DNA from: Oceanihabitans iliipiscarium
GTDB lineage: Bacteria; Bacteroidota; Bacteroidia; Flavobacteriales; Flavobacteriaceae
Direction of reading: 5' to 3'
NCBI RefSeq assembly: GCF_042686125.1
Contig: NZ_JBHUOV010000001.1
Coordinates: forward strand, 1,364,001-1,428,000
DNA: 64,000 nucleotides
The notes below the pieces were generated by a model. The model was not told the origin of the DNA and searched no databases. It saw nothing but the letters and a program-made list of their open reading frames with translations. Both the position numbers and the translations under genes were made by a program. Within the stretch, counting starts at the first letter, position 1, and the number at the start of each line of letters is the position of its first letter. Below are positions 1 to 8,670 of the stretch, one piece after another.

Positions 1-949
1 TAACAAAAACTTGGTTTTGATACAGTTGAATTTTATCTTTTTGAATGTTTAAATCATTCGTCATCTTAGGGAAGTACAAAATTCCTGTTAAGTTAAACGG
101 ATAATCTACATTAAGGTGAATGTTAAATAAAGGCTCTTCAAATTGCATTGGGTACAATTCTCTATAGAAACTTTTATAATCTTCATCTTCTAAATCTGCA
201 GGCTGTTTTGTCCATGCAGGATTTGGATTGTTTATAATATCATCTACAGTAATTTTCTTGTGAGGTTCTGTAGTTTCTTTACCATCTTTGTCTTTAGTTG
301 TTTTAGGCGTAAAGTTAGGATCGTTTATTTCTTTAGTTCCAAATTTTATTGGAATAGGCATGAACTTGTTATATTTTAAAAGCAGTTCGCGAATACGCGC
401 ATCTTCTAAAAATTCAGTAGAATCTTCAGCAATATGAAGAATGATTTCTGTGCCTCTTTCGGTTTTATTTGAAGGTTCTAAAGTAAATTCTGGACTTCCG
501 TCACAACTCCAATGTGCAGCAGGTGCGTCTGTATGCGATTTAGTAATGATTTCAACCTTTTCAGCAACCATAAAAGCGGAATAAAATCCTAATCCAAAAT
601 GCCCAATAATTCCAGAGTCTTTAGCAGAATCTTTGTACTTATCTAAAAATTCTTCAGCGCCAGAAAACGCAACTTGGTTGATGTATTTTTCAACTTCTTC
701 TGCAGTCATTCCTAAACCTTGATCAATAATATGAAGCTTTTTAGCTTCTTTATCAATTTTGACTTCAATTTGAGGGTTGCCATATTCGGTTTTAGCATCA
801 CCAATACTTGTAAGGTGTTTCAGTTTAAGGGTTGCATCTGTAGCATTACTAATGAGCTCACGCAAAAATATTTCGTGGTCACTGTATAGAAATTTCTTGA
901 TTAAAGGGAAGATGTTTTCTACTGAAACATTAATATTTCCTTTTGCCAT
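1..949 (-). CDS. htpG: Molecular chaperone HtpG (Hsp90), N-terminal part
   Basis: Cytosolic Hsp90-family ATP-dependent chaperone. The visible 316 codons hold the GHKL ATPase domain: the ELISNATDA helix near residue 35 with the ATP/Mg-binding Asn, the DQGLGMT motif, and the GHFGLGFYSAFMV lid/glycine-rich segment, followed by the start of the middle domain. The start ATG at 947-949 fits family N-termini (MAKGNINVSVENIFPLIKKF). The 3' part lies beyond the left edge of the window, so this is a partial gene and not a pseudogene. It is divergent from fabH, with 228 AT-rich bases between them. Identification is by family motifs and is secure. Confidence 0.95.
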   Translation of the reverse strand, partial: MAKGNINVSVENIFPLIKKFLYSDHEIFLRELISNATDATLKLKHLTSIGDAKTEYGNPQIEVKIDKEAKKLHIIDQGLGMTAEEVEKYINQVAFSGAEEFLDKYKDSAKDSGIIGHFGLGFYSAFMVAEKVEIITKSHTDAPAAHWSCDGSPEFTLEPSNKTERGTEIILHIAEDSTEFLEDARIRELLLKYNKFMPIPIKFGTKEINDPNFTPKTTKDKDGKETTEPHKKITVDDIINNPNPAWTKQPADLEDEDYKSFYRELYPMQFEEPLFNIHLNVDYPFNLTGILYFPKMTNDLNIQKDKIQLYQNQVFV

Positions 950-1177
950 AATTTAATTTGTTTATTGATTATTTCCACAATAGTGAAAAACGGTTTAAAC
1001 TTTTATTTAATTTTATTCTAATCTCTATAGTCAACAAAAATGCCAATGACATAAAAGTGACAAACTGACATTTTATTAATAATAATTTTAGGAAAAATGT
1101 AATATTAATTAAATTGCGCCAGCATTTATTGTTATATTAACAGGATGTAATTTTTTATACTTTAAATTGAAAGTACT

Positions 1178-2182
1178 ATGTATAATTCTAAAATAATTGG
1201 ACTTGGACATTATGTTCCAGATCATGTGGTTACAAATCATGATTTAGCAAAATTCATGGATACGAATGACGAATGGATTCAAGAAAGAACAGGAATTAAA
1301 GAGCGACGATGGATTGAAAAAGGTTCTGAAGATACTTCTGCGGTTATGGGAGCAAAAGCTTCTAGAATAGCTATTGAGCGTTCTGGTTTAGCTACAGAGG
1401 ATATTGATTTTATTGTGTTTGCAACAATGACACCTGATTATTTTTTTCCAGGATGTGGCGTTCAAATTCAAGATATGCTAAACATGAAGAACATTGGAGC
1501 TATAGATATTAGAAATCAATGTTCTGGTTTTGTATATGCTTTGTCTGTTGCCGATCAATTTATTAAAACTGGCATGTATAAAAACATCTTGGTAGTTGGT
1601 GCAGAATATCATTCAAACGGCTTAGATAAGAGTACAAGAGGAAGAGGGGTTACAGTTATTTTTGGTGATGGCGCAGGTGCTTGTGTACTCTCAAGAGAAG
1701 AAGATACTTCAAAAGGAATCTTGTCAACACACTTACATAGTGAAGGTAAGTATGCCGAAAAACTTACAGTAGAATCTCCTAGTATTAGACATTGGGTTCC
1801 TGACATTATGGAAGCAGGAAAAGAGGATACATCTTATTTTCCTTATATGGATGGCACTTTTGTGTTTAAACATGCTGTGGTTCGTTTTAGTGAAGTGATT
1901 AAAGAAGGTTTAGAAAAAAATAACCTTAAAAAAGAAGATATAGATTTATTAGTTCCGCATCAAGCTAATCTTCGTATAGCTCAATTTATTCAGAAGAAAT
2001 TTGAATTAAAAGATGATCAGGTTTTTAATAATATTATGAAATACGGTAATACAACTGCTGCGTCTGTTGTTATTGCCTTAACCGAAGCTTGGGAACTTGA
2101 TAAGATTAAAGCAGGTGATGTTGTTGTGTTAGCGGCTTTTGGTAGTGGGTTTACTTGGGGAAGTGCTATTATTAGGTGGTAA
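1178..2182 (+). CDS. fabH: 3-oxoacyl-ACP synthase III (KASIII, FabH family)
   Basis: Thiolase-fold condensing enzyme that joins an acyl-CoA starter to malonyl-ACP to begin fatty-acid synthesis. The 334 residues are normal for the family. The catalytic triad is visible as Cys115 (RNQCSGFVYAL), His261 (VPHQANLRIA) and Asn291 (KYGNTTAAS); the GDGAGA nucleophile-fold motif is near residues 163-168. The N-terminal DTNDEWI..RTGI block is typical. It appears monocistronic and is followed by a strong hairpin. Bacteroidota often carry several FabH paralogues, some used for aryl-polyene or other secondary lipids. No accessory pathway genes flank this copy, so a housekeeping role is likely but not proven. 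Confidence 0.9.
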   Translation: MYNSKIIGLGHYVPDHVVTNHDLAKFMDTNDEWIQERTGIKERRWIEKGSEDTSAVMGAKASRIAIERSGLATEDIDFIVFATMTPDYFFPGCGVQIQDMLNMKNIGAIDIRNQCSGFVYALSVADQFIKTGMYKNILVVGAEYHSNGLDKSTRGRGVTVIFGDGAGACVLSREEDTSKGILSTHLHSEGKYAEKLTVESPSIRHWVPDIMEAGKEDTSYFPYMDGTFVFKHAVVRFSEVIKEGLEKNNLKKEDIDLLVPHQANLRIAQFIQKKFELKDDQVFNNIMKYGNTTAASVVIALTEAWELDKIKAGDVVVLAAFGSGFTWGSAIIRW

Positions 2183-2208
2183 TTCAAGTTTAATATGGCT
2201 CAAAAAAA

Positions 2209-2243
2209 AATCCGAATACTTAGCAAATTCGGATTCTTTTTTT
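2209..2243 (+). terminator. Rho-independent terminator after fabH
   Basis: Nine-base perfect stem AATCCGAAT / ATTCGGATT with a 9-base loop, followed by a T run, about 25 bases after the fabH stop. It is preceded by an A run, so it could act on both strands. Confidence 0.8.
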
Positions 2244-2392
2244 ACAATTAACGGTACTTCAATTAACGAATAAAGGTGAAAATAGACTAATTCAAATAAA
2301 TAATTCGTTGTCATGTTGTGTGTTATTTAAGACGTTATTTTTATTATTTTATTGCGCTGATAATCAGTCTTTAACGAAAGTTTAACACAAAC

Positions 2393-2430
2393 TAAAAAAA
2401 CAAAAACCCAAAGCAATGACACTTTGGGTT
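2393..2430 (-). terminator. Rho-independent terminator after the TonB-receptor-like gene
   Basis: Stem AACCCAAAG / CTTTGGGTT (2405-2413 with 2422-2430). On the minus strand it is followed by a T-rich tract (TTTTTGTTTTTTT). It lies about 70 bases beyond the minus-strand stop at 2503. Confidence 0.75.
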
Positions 2431-2502
2431 TTCTTATTTAATAACCAGACATTAACACTAACCATCAACTATTATGTTGGCTATTAAATTTTACTTTAAG
2501 TT

Positions 2503-4884
2503 TTATATAAATCCTCCGCTTCCAGATTTTTCATTATTATCTCGTCTTTTACGTTGTAAGGCTCTGTATTTTCCGCCACCAAACCTATAGTTTAGACCAA
2601 TACGCCAAGCATTACTTTCCCAATTGAATTCACCACTAGATGGATATGGTCTGTTTTGGTCGAACTCAAATTTCATGGTATCAAAGATGTCGTTATAGCT
2701 AAAACTAAATGTCGCTTTGTTATCTAAGAATGTATATCGTAAACCAGTATTAACTAATACCATTGGTTTTCTAATAAATTGTAAGCCTTCATCTTCACCT
2801 CTGTACATTCCGAATAATGATAAGCTTAATTTTTTAGTGACTTTAAAATTATTGTTCATCCTAAAGTTAAAATTTGAATTGTTGATGTCTACATTTTCTG
2901 TTTCTACAACACCTTTAACATTTTTAAAATAATACTCAGCACTTGCATTTATATTCCACCATTTTACAGGTTTATAATTACTAGATGCTTCAAATCCATA
3001 AGCAGAATTTTTATCAAAATTATCATAAGATAAAAGGATGTTGTCTCCTGAAGGATCTTCGGGATCTATAGATACAGATCTATTAATTTCATCATTAATA
3101 ATTCTATAGAAAGTTCCTGCAGTAAGGCTTCCTTTTTCTAATTGTCTCGTATAATTAAACTCAATAGAGTTGGTGAATTGTTGTTTTAATTCTGGATTAC
3201 CAACAGATGTAATTCGAGGTGTGCTCCATTCTCTTATAGGATTTATTTGGCCTAAACCTGGTCGGTCAACTCGACGACTAAAGCTTAATTGATAAGTGTT
3301 TTTTTCTGAAGCATTGTAAGTTACAAAGGCAGAAGGATATATGCTCAATTGCTCATCAGTAAATTTAGCATTCTCTTGAGTGTCTTGTGCAAAATTAGCC
3401 TCGACTTCATATTGCTCTAAACGCGCTCCAACTTGGTAAGACCATTTCTCATAGGTTTTTCCGTAAGTAGCATAAAATGAATAAATACTTCTATCATATT
3501 CATAGCTAGAATCAAAAAGATTAGCATTTGTCGTATCATAAATATTGTCTGAACTGTTCACTCTATATTCTGCACCTACTTCAAGCTTCACACTTTCAGA
3601 TAATGGATTGGTATAATCTAAATTAACGATTACGTTTTTTCTGTCGTTTTCAACTAAATCAATATAGTTAGGAGCATTATTAAATCTAAAGTTTGCAATT
3701 TCATCACTATTAAAAAGACTATAATCTGCTTCTAAAACAATATTGTGACCTTCTTTTTCAAAATCATGTTTGAATGAAGTGTTATATGAAGAGGTGTTGT
3801 TATCATTTGTATTATCAAAAACTTGACGAAAATTTGGTGCATCATGATCTAAAAAAAGAATGTCTGTTGAGCCCGAACCTTTGCCATCATAAATATTTTG
3901 ATTGGTGTAAATTGAAAACGTGTTTCTATCATTTATATAATAATCGACTCCAATTTTATAAAGATGAGATTTGTTGTTATTATTAAAGTCGAAAAGCTGT
4001 TGAGTGTTATCATCAAATCGTTCTATTTGACCATAATTATCGCTTTTCCCTATATTGTTACCATAATTACCATAGACATTAAACTTTCCATTTCTATAAT
4101 TTAAGTCAATAGCACTATTAAAGTTAGCGTTAATTTCCTTTCTTAATCCTAGGTCAATACTTCCATTAAAGCCTAATTTCGTGTTTTTATGAAGTATAAT
4201 ATTAATAATTCCACTCATGCCTTCAGGATTATATTTTGCTGAAGGGTTTGTAATTAGCTCGACACTTTTGATAGACGAAGAAGGAATTTGTTTTAATAAT
4301 TGAGCAGCAGGAACATTCGTTGGTTTTCCATCTACAAGTACACGAACATTCTCGTTGCCACGTAAACTTATGTTTCCATTTTGACTATCTACACTAACCG
4401 AAGGTAAGTTGTTCATGATTTCACTGGCAGTAGCTCCAGTAGTTGCTAAATCTTTACCTATAGTAATTACTTTTCTGTCTACTTTTTGTTGAATGGTTGA
4501 TACTTCAGCAACTACTGTAACTTCATCTAAACCTGTAGCTTCTTCTTCTAAAGCAATAGTGCCAAGATCAATTTTGCTATTGTTCGAGTCTATAGTAACT
4601 TCTTTTGTTACTGTTTTGTATCCTATAAATTGAATATTTATTATAATTTTTCCTTCTGGAATATCTTTAACTTTAAAATCGCCATTATCATCTGTGATGC
4701 TTCCATTAATGACCTTATCGGTATTATCTTTTATAACAATTGTAACATAAGGTAAAGGTTCGTTTAGCGTTGCATCTATCACTTTACCTGTAATAGTTCC
4801 AAATTTTAATAAGGCTTTTGTTGAGGTTTGTCCCTGTACTGATATGGCTAACAATAACAGGAAAACTGTGATTAGTTTTTTCAT
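2503..4884 (-). CDS. TonB-dependent-receptor-like outer membrane protein
   Basis: 793 residues. An N-terminal Sec signal (MKKLITVFLLLLAISVQGQ) is followed by a carboxypeptidase-regulatory-like beta domain (about 30-110, with GKVIDATLNEPLPYVTIVIK). Next is a plug domain (about 145-235, with SLRGNENVRVLVDGKPTN), then a long beta-barrel of the OMP_b-brl_3 type ending in an aromatic-rich strand. No SusD-like partner or TonB gene is adjacent, so the substrate is unknown; in such lone copies iron chelates, peptides or cofactors are all possible. The gene appears monocistronic, with its own terminator. The receptor fold is a firm call; a transport role is inferred from the family. Confidence 0.85.
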   Translation of the reverse strand: MKKLITVFLLLLAISVQGQTSTKALLKFGTITGKVIDATLNEPLPYVTIVIKDNTDKVINGSITDDNGDFKVKDIPEGKIIINIQFIGYKTVTKEVTIDSNNSKIDLGTIALEEEATGLDEVTVVAEVSTIQQKVDRKVITIGKDLATTGATASEIMNNLPSVSVDSQNGNISLRGNENVRVLVDGKPTNVPAAQLLKQIPSSSIKSVELITNPSAKYNPEGMSGIINIILHKNTKLGFNGSIDLGLRKEINANFNSAIDLNYRNGKFNVYGNYGNNIGKSDNYGQIERFDDNTQQLFDFNNNNKSHLYKIGVDYYINDRNTFSIYTNQNIYDGKGSGSTDILFLDHDAPNFRQVFDNTNDNNTSSYNTSFKHDFEKEGHNIVLEADYSLFNSDEIANFRFNNAPNYIDLVENDRKNVIVNLDYTNPLSESVKLEVGAEYRVNSSDNIYDTTNANLFDSSYEYDRSIYSFYATYGKTYEKWSYQVGARLEQYEVEANFAQDTQENAKFTDEQLSIYPSAFVTYNASEKNTYQLSFSRRVDRPGLGQINPIREWSTPRITSVGNPELKQQFTNSIEFNYTRQLEKGSLTAGTFYRIINDEINRSVSIDPEDPSGDNILLSYDNFDKNSAYGFEASSNYKPVKWWNINASAEYYFKNVKGVVETENVDINNSNFNFRMNNNFKVTKKLSLSLFGMYRGEDEGLQFIRKPMVLVNTGLRYTFLDNKATFSFSYNDIFDTMKFEFDQNRPYPSSGEFNWESNAWRIGLNYRFGGGKYRALQRKRRDNNEKSGSGGFI

Positions 4885-4988
4885 TTTTTTGATTGATTTT
4901 GGTTGATTGATGTTTGTTATTAATAGTATAGACGACTACTTTTATATCTTGTTACTTTTTTTAACAATCCTTAACATCACTTTAACAG

Positions 4989-5351
4989 ATGAACAAAAAA
5001 ACTTTAGTTCTAGGCGCTTCTCTTAAACCAGATCGTTATTCGAATATGGCACTTAGAAAACTGGTGAATTATAAATATGAAACTGTTGCTTTTGGGATGA
5101 AAGCAGGTGAAGAAGCTGGCGTTGTTATTGATACGCAATTGAAGACCTATCAAGATTTAGATACAGTAACGATTTACCTCAATCCGAAGCGACAAAAAGC
5201 GTATTATGAGTATATCGTGGCCTTAAAACCAAAGCGCGTTATCTTTAATCCAGGAACAGAAAATCCAGAGTTCTATGAAATTTTAGACGACAACCATATC
5301 GCTTATGAAGTTGCTTGTACATTAGTTTTACTTTCTACGAATCAATACTAA
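4989..5351 (+). CDS. CoA-binding domain protein (CoA_binding_2 / YccU family)
   Basis: 120-residue single-domain Rossmann-like protein. The N-terminal VLGASLKPDRYSN resembles the nucleotide-binding loop of succinyl-CoA-synthetase-like CoA-binding domains, and VIFNPGTENPEF is the conserved central block of the YccU family. Members bind CoA in crystal structures, but their cellular role is unsettled. The 3' end overlaps the convergent symporter gene by 24 bases, so neither gene has its own terminator there. The start ATG is taken because it opens directly at the conserved beta-strand. Confidence 0.85.
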   Translation: MNKKTLVLGASLKPDRYSNMALRKLVNYKYETVAFGMKAGEEAGVVIDTQLKTYQDLDTVTIYLNPKRQKAYYEYIVALKPKRVIFNPGTENPEFYEILDDNHIAYEVACTLVLLSTNQY

Positions 5352-6764
5352 GCCGAAGAAAGTTAGTAATCCGTTAAGAATTAGAATGAAAAAGCCAAAT
5401 TCAAATCCAAACCATTTTAAACTATTTACACTTATAATATAAGATAAGATAGGAGAAAGGATGGCAATAATAGGCACGATTTTATCTTTGATTTGCCATT
5501 TGGTAAATAAACCGAAGGCGTATAAACCCAGAAGAGGGCCGTAAGTATAGCCCGCAAATACAAATAGTTTAGCAATAACACTTGCATCTTTTATAAGATA
5601 TTTAAAGGAAACAATTACTAAAATAAGCACAAGAGAAATTAAAACATGAATCCGTTTTCTAATTTGTACTTGTTTTTCAGGCGTATGTTTTTTTTCTATA
5701 TCTAAAATATCAATGCTAAAAGAGGTTGTTAAAGATGTTAAAGCAGAATCTGCACTACTATAAGCAGCAGCAATTAATCCAAGTAGAAAAAAGGCAAAAA
5801 CACCAAAACCTAAATGGTTTTTAGCCAATAAAGGAAATAAATCATCTTTATGTGCATCAATACCATTTTGTTCGGCATAAACCGTTAATAATAAACCTAA
5901 GCTTAAGAAAATAAAGTTGACTACAGTAAGAACAATAGTAAACCAAAACATGTTTTTTTGTGCGTCTTTTAAGCTTTTGCAAGTTAGATTCTTTTGCATC
6001 ATATCTTGATCTAAACCTGTCATTACTATGGCTATAAACGCACCAGAAATAAATTGTTTCCAAAAGTAATTTCCAGATTTAAAGTCGTCAAAAAAGAACA
6101 TTTTACTTAAATCGCTATCTAACACAAAACCAAGAATATGATTACCGCCTAAGTCAAGTTCATCACTAACAAAATAAATAGCAACACCAACTGCAATAAG
6201 CATAAATAAGGTTTGTAAAGTGTCCGTCCAAACTATAGTCTTTATTCCAGATTTAAAAGTGTATAGCCAAATTAAAAGTACAGTAATAGTCACAGTTTGC
6301 CAGAATTCAATACCAAGTTCATCAAAAAGAATAATTTGCAACACGTTAGCTACTAAAAACAGTCTAAAACTGGCGCCAACAATTCGTGATATTAAAAAGA
6401 AAGAAGCTCCAGTTTTATAGGCATAATTGCCAAAGCGTTCTTCTAAATAAGTATAAATAGACGTTAAGTTTAACTTGTAATAAAGCGGAAGTAAAACAGT
6501 ACCAATAACAAGATACCCAATAATATACCCAAGAACGACTTGCATATAGCTAAATTGCGATGCTTCAACCCAACCAGGAACAGAAATAAATGTGACTCCA
6601 GAAAGTGAAGCTCCAATCATACCAAAAGCGACGACATACCAAGGCGATTGTTTATTGCCTTTAAAAAAAGCATCGTTTCCAGACTTCTTTCCAGTAAAGT
6701 AGGATATTAAAATAAGCATCCCAAAGTAGGATGCAATAAGTAAAATGATTTGAGTAGCTGACAT
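5328..6764 (-). CDS. Sodium:solute symporter (SSS family)
   Basis: 478-residue inner-membrane carrier with about 13 hydrophobic segments along its length, typical of the SSS/SLC5 family. FMSY-type motifs are absent, but the segment GMIGASLSGVTFISVPGW near residue 50 and AAAYSSADSALTSLTTSFS near residue 335 match the family signature for Na+-coupled uptake. The substrate (sugar, proline, sialic acid or other) cannot be read from sequence. It is divergent from recR, with only about 80 bases between the likely starts, and its 3' end overlaps the preceding plus-strand gene by 24 bases. Confidence 0.87.
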   Translation of the reverse strand: MSATQIILLIASYFGMLILISYFTGKKSGNDAFFKGNKQSPWYVVAFGMIGASLSGVTFISVPGWVEASQFSYMQVVLGYIIGYLVIGTVLLPLYYKLNLTSIYTYLEERFGNYAYKTGASFFLISRIVGASFRLFLVANVLQIILFDELGIEFWQTVTITVLLIWLYTFKSGIKTIVWTDTLQTLFMLIAVGVAIYFVSDELDLGGNHILGFVLDSDLSKMFFFDDFKSGNYFWKQFISGAFIAIVMTGLDQDMMQKNLTCKSLKDAQKNMFWFTIVLTVVNFIFLSLGLLLTVYAEQNGIDAHKDDLFPLLAKNHLGFGVFAFFLLGLIAAAYSSADSALTSLTTSFSIDILDIEKKHTPEKQVQIRKRIHVLISLVLILVIVSFKYLIKDASVIAKLFVFAGYTYGPLLGLYAFGLFTKWQIKDKIVPIIAILSPILSYIISVNSLKWFGFEFGFFILILNGLLTFFGLVLIRRK

Positions 6765-6846
6765 ATATTTTAGTTTGCGAGAACAAAATACGAATTACTT
6801 TAAAAGTTTTTCAAACAAGTTGAGAATAAATATTAAATTCGCCATT

Positions 6847-7464
6847 ATGGAATTTTCTTCAAAATTATTAGAAAACGCAGTTAACGAAATGTCTCAGTTG
6901 CCAGGAATTGGTAAACGAACAGCATTGCGTTTGGTTTTGCATATGTTACGACAGCCAGAGGAGCAAACCTTAAAGTTGTCTCAAACATTAGAAGCAATGC
7001 GTTCTCAAATTAAATTTTGTAAATCGTGTCATAATATTAGTGATGTAGATATCTGTGAAATTTGTGCTAATCCTCATAGAAATAAAGATCTTATTTGTGT
7101 GGTGGAAGATGTGCGTGATGTTATGGCTATTGAAAACACGAGTTCGTTTAGAGGCTTATACCATGTTTTAGGTGGAAAAATCTCACCTATGGATGGTGTT
7201 GGTCCACATGAGTTAAACATTACGACTTTGGTTGAAAAAGTAAAACAAGGTCAAGTGAAAGAGCTTATTTTTGCTTTAAGCTCAACAATGGAAGGTGATA
7301 CAACAAATTTCTATATCTTCAAACAAATTCAAGATTATAGCGTTATTACATCTACAATAGCTCGAGGGATTTCTGTTGGAGACGAATTAGAATATGCCGA
7401 TGAAATTACATTAGGAAGAAGCATTATTAATAGAATTCCATTTGAAGCCTCGTTAAAATCATAA
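6847..7464 (+). CDS. recR: Recombination mediator protein RecR
   Basis: DNA-binding ring protein of the RecFOR gap-repair pathway. The 205-residue product is the usual family length. It shows the helix-hairpin-helix (QLPGIGKRTALRLVLHML), a four-Cys zinc motif (C..C near residues 57-60 and C..C near 69-72) and a Toprim domain (VVEDVRDVMAIE). An in-frame upstream ATG at 6775 would add 24 residues unlike any RecR N-terminus; I chose 6847 because MEFSSKLLENAVNEMSQLPG is the canonical beginning. The glycosyltransferase gene follows within 7 bases, so the two are probably cotranscribed. Confidence 0.95.
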   Translation: MEFSSKLLENAVNEMSQLPGIGKRTALRLVLHMLRQPEEQTLKLSQTLEAMRSQIKFCKSCHNISDVDICEICANPHRNKDLICVVEDVRDVMAIENTSSFRGLYHVLGGKISPMDGVGPHELNITTLVEKVKQGQVKELIFALSSTMEGDTTNFYIFKQIQDYSVITSTIARGISVGDELEYADEITLGRSIINRIPFEASLKS

Positions 7465-7471
7465 GCATAAT

Positions 7472-8569
7472 TTGCAGCTCTCAGTCATCATATTAAATTA
7501 TAATGTGCACTATTTTTTAGAATTGTGCCTTCAAAGTGTGCAAAAAGCTATAGCAAATATAGATGCAGAAATTATTGTTATAGATAATAATTCTCCAGAC
7601 GATAGCTGTGCTATGGTAAAAGCCAAATTTCCAGAAATCCAACTTATCGAGAATAAAGAAAACTCAGGGTTTTCTAAAGGTAATAATATAGGTGTGGCTC
7701 AAGCTAAAGGAGAGTATATTTGTATTTTAAATCCAGATACAGTCGTTGCAGAAGATACCTTTACAACGCTATTGCAGTTTGCGAATCAAACTCAAAATAT
7801 AGGCGCAATTGGATGTAAGCTTATAGATGGAAGTGGACGGTTTTTGCCAGAAAGTAAAAGAAATGTGCCTGTGGTGCGTGTCGCTTTTCAAAAAATGATT
7901 GGGCATTCAAAAAACTATTACGCAAATCATTTAAAAGAGAATGAAACAGGTAAAATAGAAATTCTTGTTGGTGCTTTTATGTTTATGAAACGCCAAGTAT
8001 ATAATCAGGTGAATGGTTTTGATGAAGATTATTTTATGTATGGTGAAGATATTGATTTGTCATATAAATTAATAAAGGCGGGTTTTGATAATTATTATTT
8101 TGGCGATACCACTATCATTCATTATAAAGGCGAAAGCACTCTAAAAGATAAAATTTATGCCAAGCGATTTTTTGGTGCTATGCAGATTTTTTATGAAAAG
8201 CATTTTAAAAGCAATATTTTTTTCGATACTGTGGTTTGGTTTGGGATTCAGTTTGCTAAAGTATTTAAAACTGAAACTAATTCAGAAGTCATAAAAACGA
8301 AGCATTATGCTGTGTTTTCAATTGATTCACAGGAGAGATTTAAAACGGTTTTACCATTTGCTTACACTCCTATTAATGCAATAGAAGCGATTAAGCCAAA
8401 TACAGAGGTGATTTTTGATGCTAATACCTTAAGTTATAAAGCTATTATTGATTATATGATTACTTTGCAAAAAAATAACACACATACTTTTAAAATTCTT
8501 CCAAAAAATTCTAATTTTATCATCGGAAGTAATAACTCTAAATATCGCGGAGAAATTCTTCATTTTTAA
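7472..8569 (+). CDS. Glycosyltransferase family 2
   Basis: 365-residue GT-A fold enzyme. The N-terminal SVIILNYNVHYFLELCLQS nucleotide-sugar-binding strand, the ICILNPDTVV block (the DXD equivalent seen as NPDT in rhamnosyltransferase-like GT2 enzymes) and the YGEDIDLSYKLIKAGF catalytic block near residue 190 are all visible. There is no clear transmembrane segment, so it is probably cytoplasmic or peripheral. The start appears to be TTG at 7472, 7 bases after recR, because no ATG lies before the conserved first strand. The acceptor is unknown. A lone GT2 after recR does not define a surface-polysaccharide locus. Confidence 0.85.
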   Translation: MQLSVIILNYNVHYFLELCLQSVQKAIANIDAEIIVIDNNSPDDSCAMVKAKFPEIQLIENKENSGFSKGNNIGVAQAKGEYICILNPDTVVAEDTFTTLLQFANQTQNIGAIGCKLIDGSGRFLPESKRNVPVVRVAFQKMIGHSKNYYANHLKENETGKIEILVGAFMFMKRQVYNQVNGFDEDYFMYGEDIDLSYKLIKAGFDNYYFGDTTIIHYKGESTLKDKIYAKRFFGAMQIFYEKHFKSNIFFDTVVWFGIQFAKVFKTETNSEVIKTKHYAVFSIDSQERFKTVLPFAYTPINAIEAIKPNTEVIFDANTLSYKAIIDYMITLQKNNTHTFKILPKNSNFIIGSNNSKYRGEILHF

Positions 8570-8670
8570 TAGAATCAGTCATGTAAAATTTTGTTGAATA
8601 ATGAATAAAATCATTCATTTTTTATTAATTTTGCAAATAGAAAATAAAAAACAGTCTTTAGATTACAGAT

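Larger units (their letters stand above)
2183..2502. other. 320-base intergenic region between convergent genes
   Basis: Apart from the two hairpin terminators (2209-2243 and 2393-2430) I see no gene, RNA or repeat in this AT-rich stretch between convergent fabH and the TonB-receptor-like gene. Confidence 0.6.

Noticed and set aside
1..949. htpG as a truncated pseudogene
   Set aside because: The reading frame is open to the window edge, so the missing end is due to the window boundary.
6775..6846. 24-codon N-terminal extension of RecR
   Set aside because: The added residues have no match to RecR N-termini, and the ATG at 6847 begins the conserved sequence.
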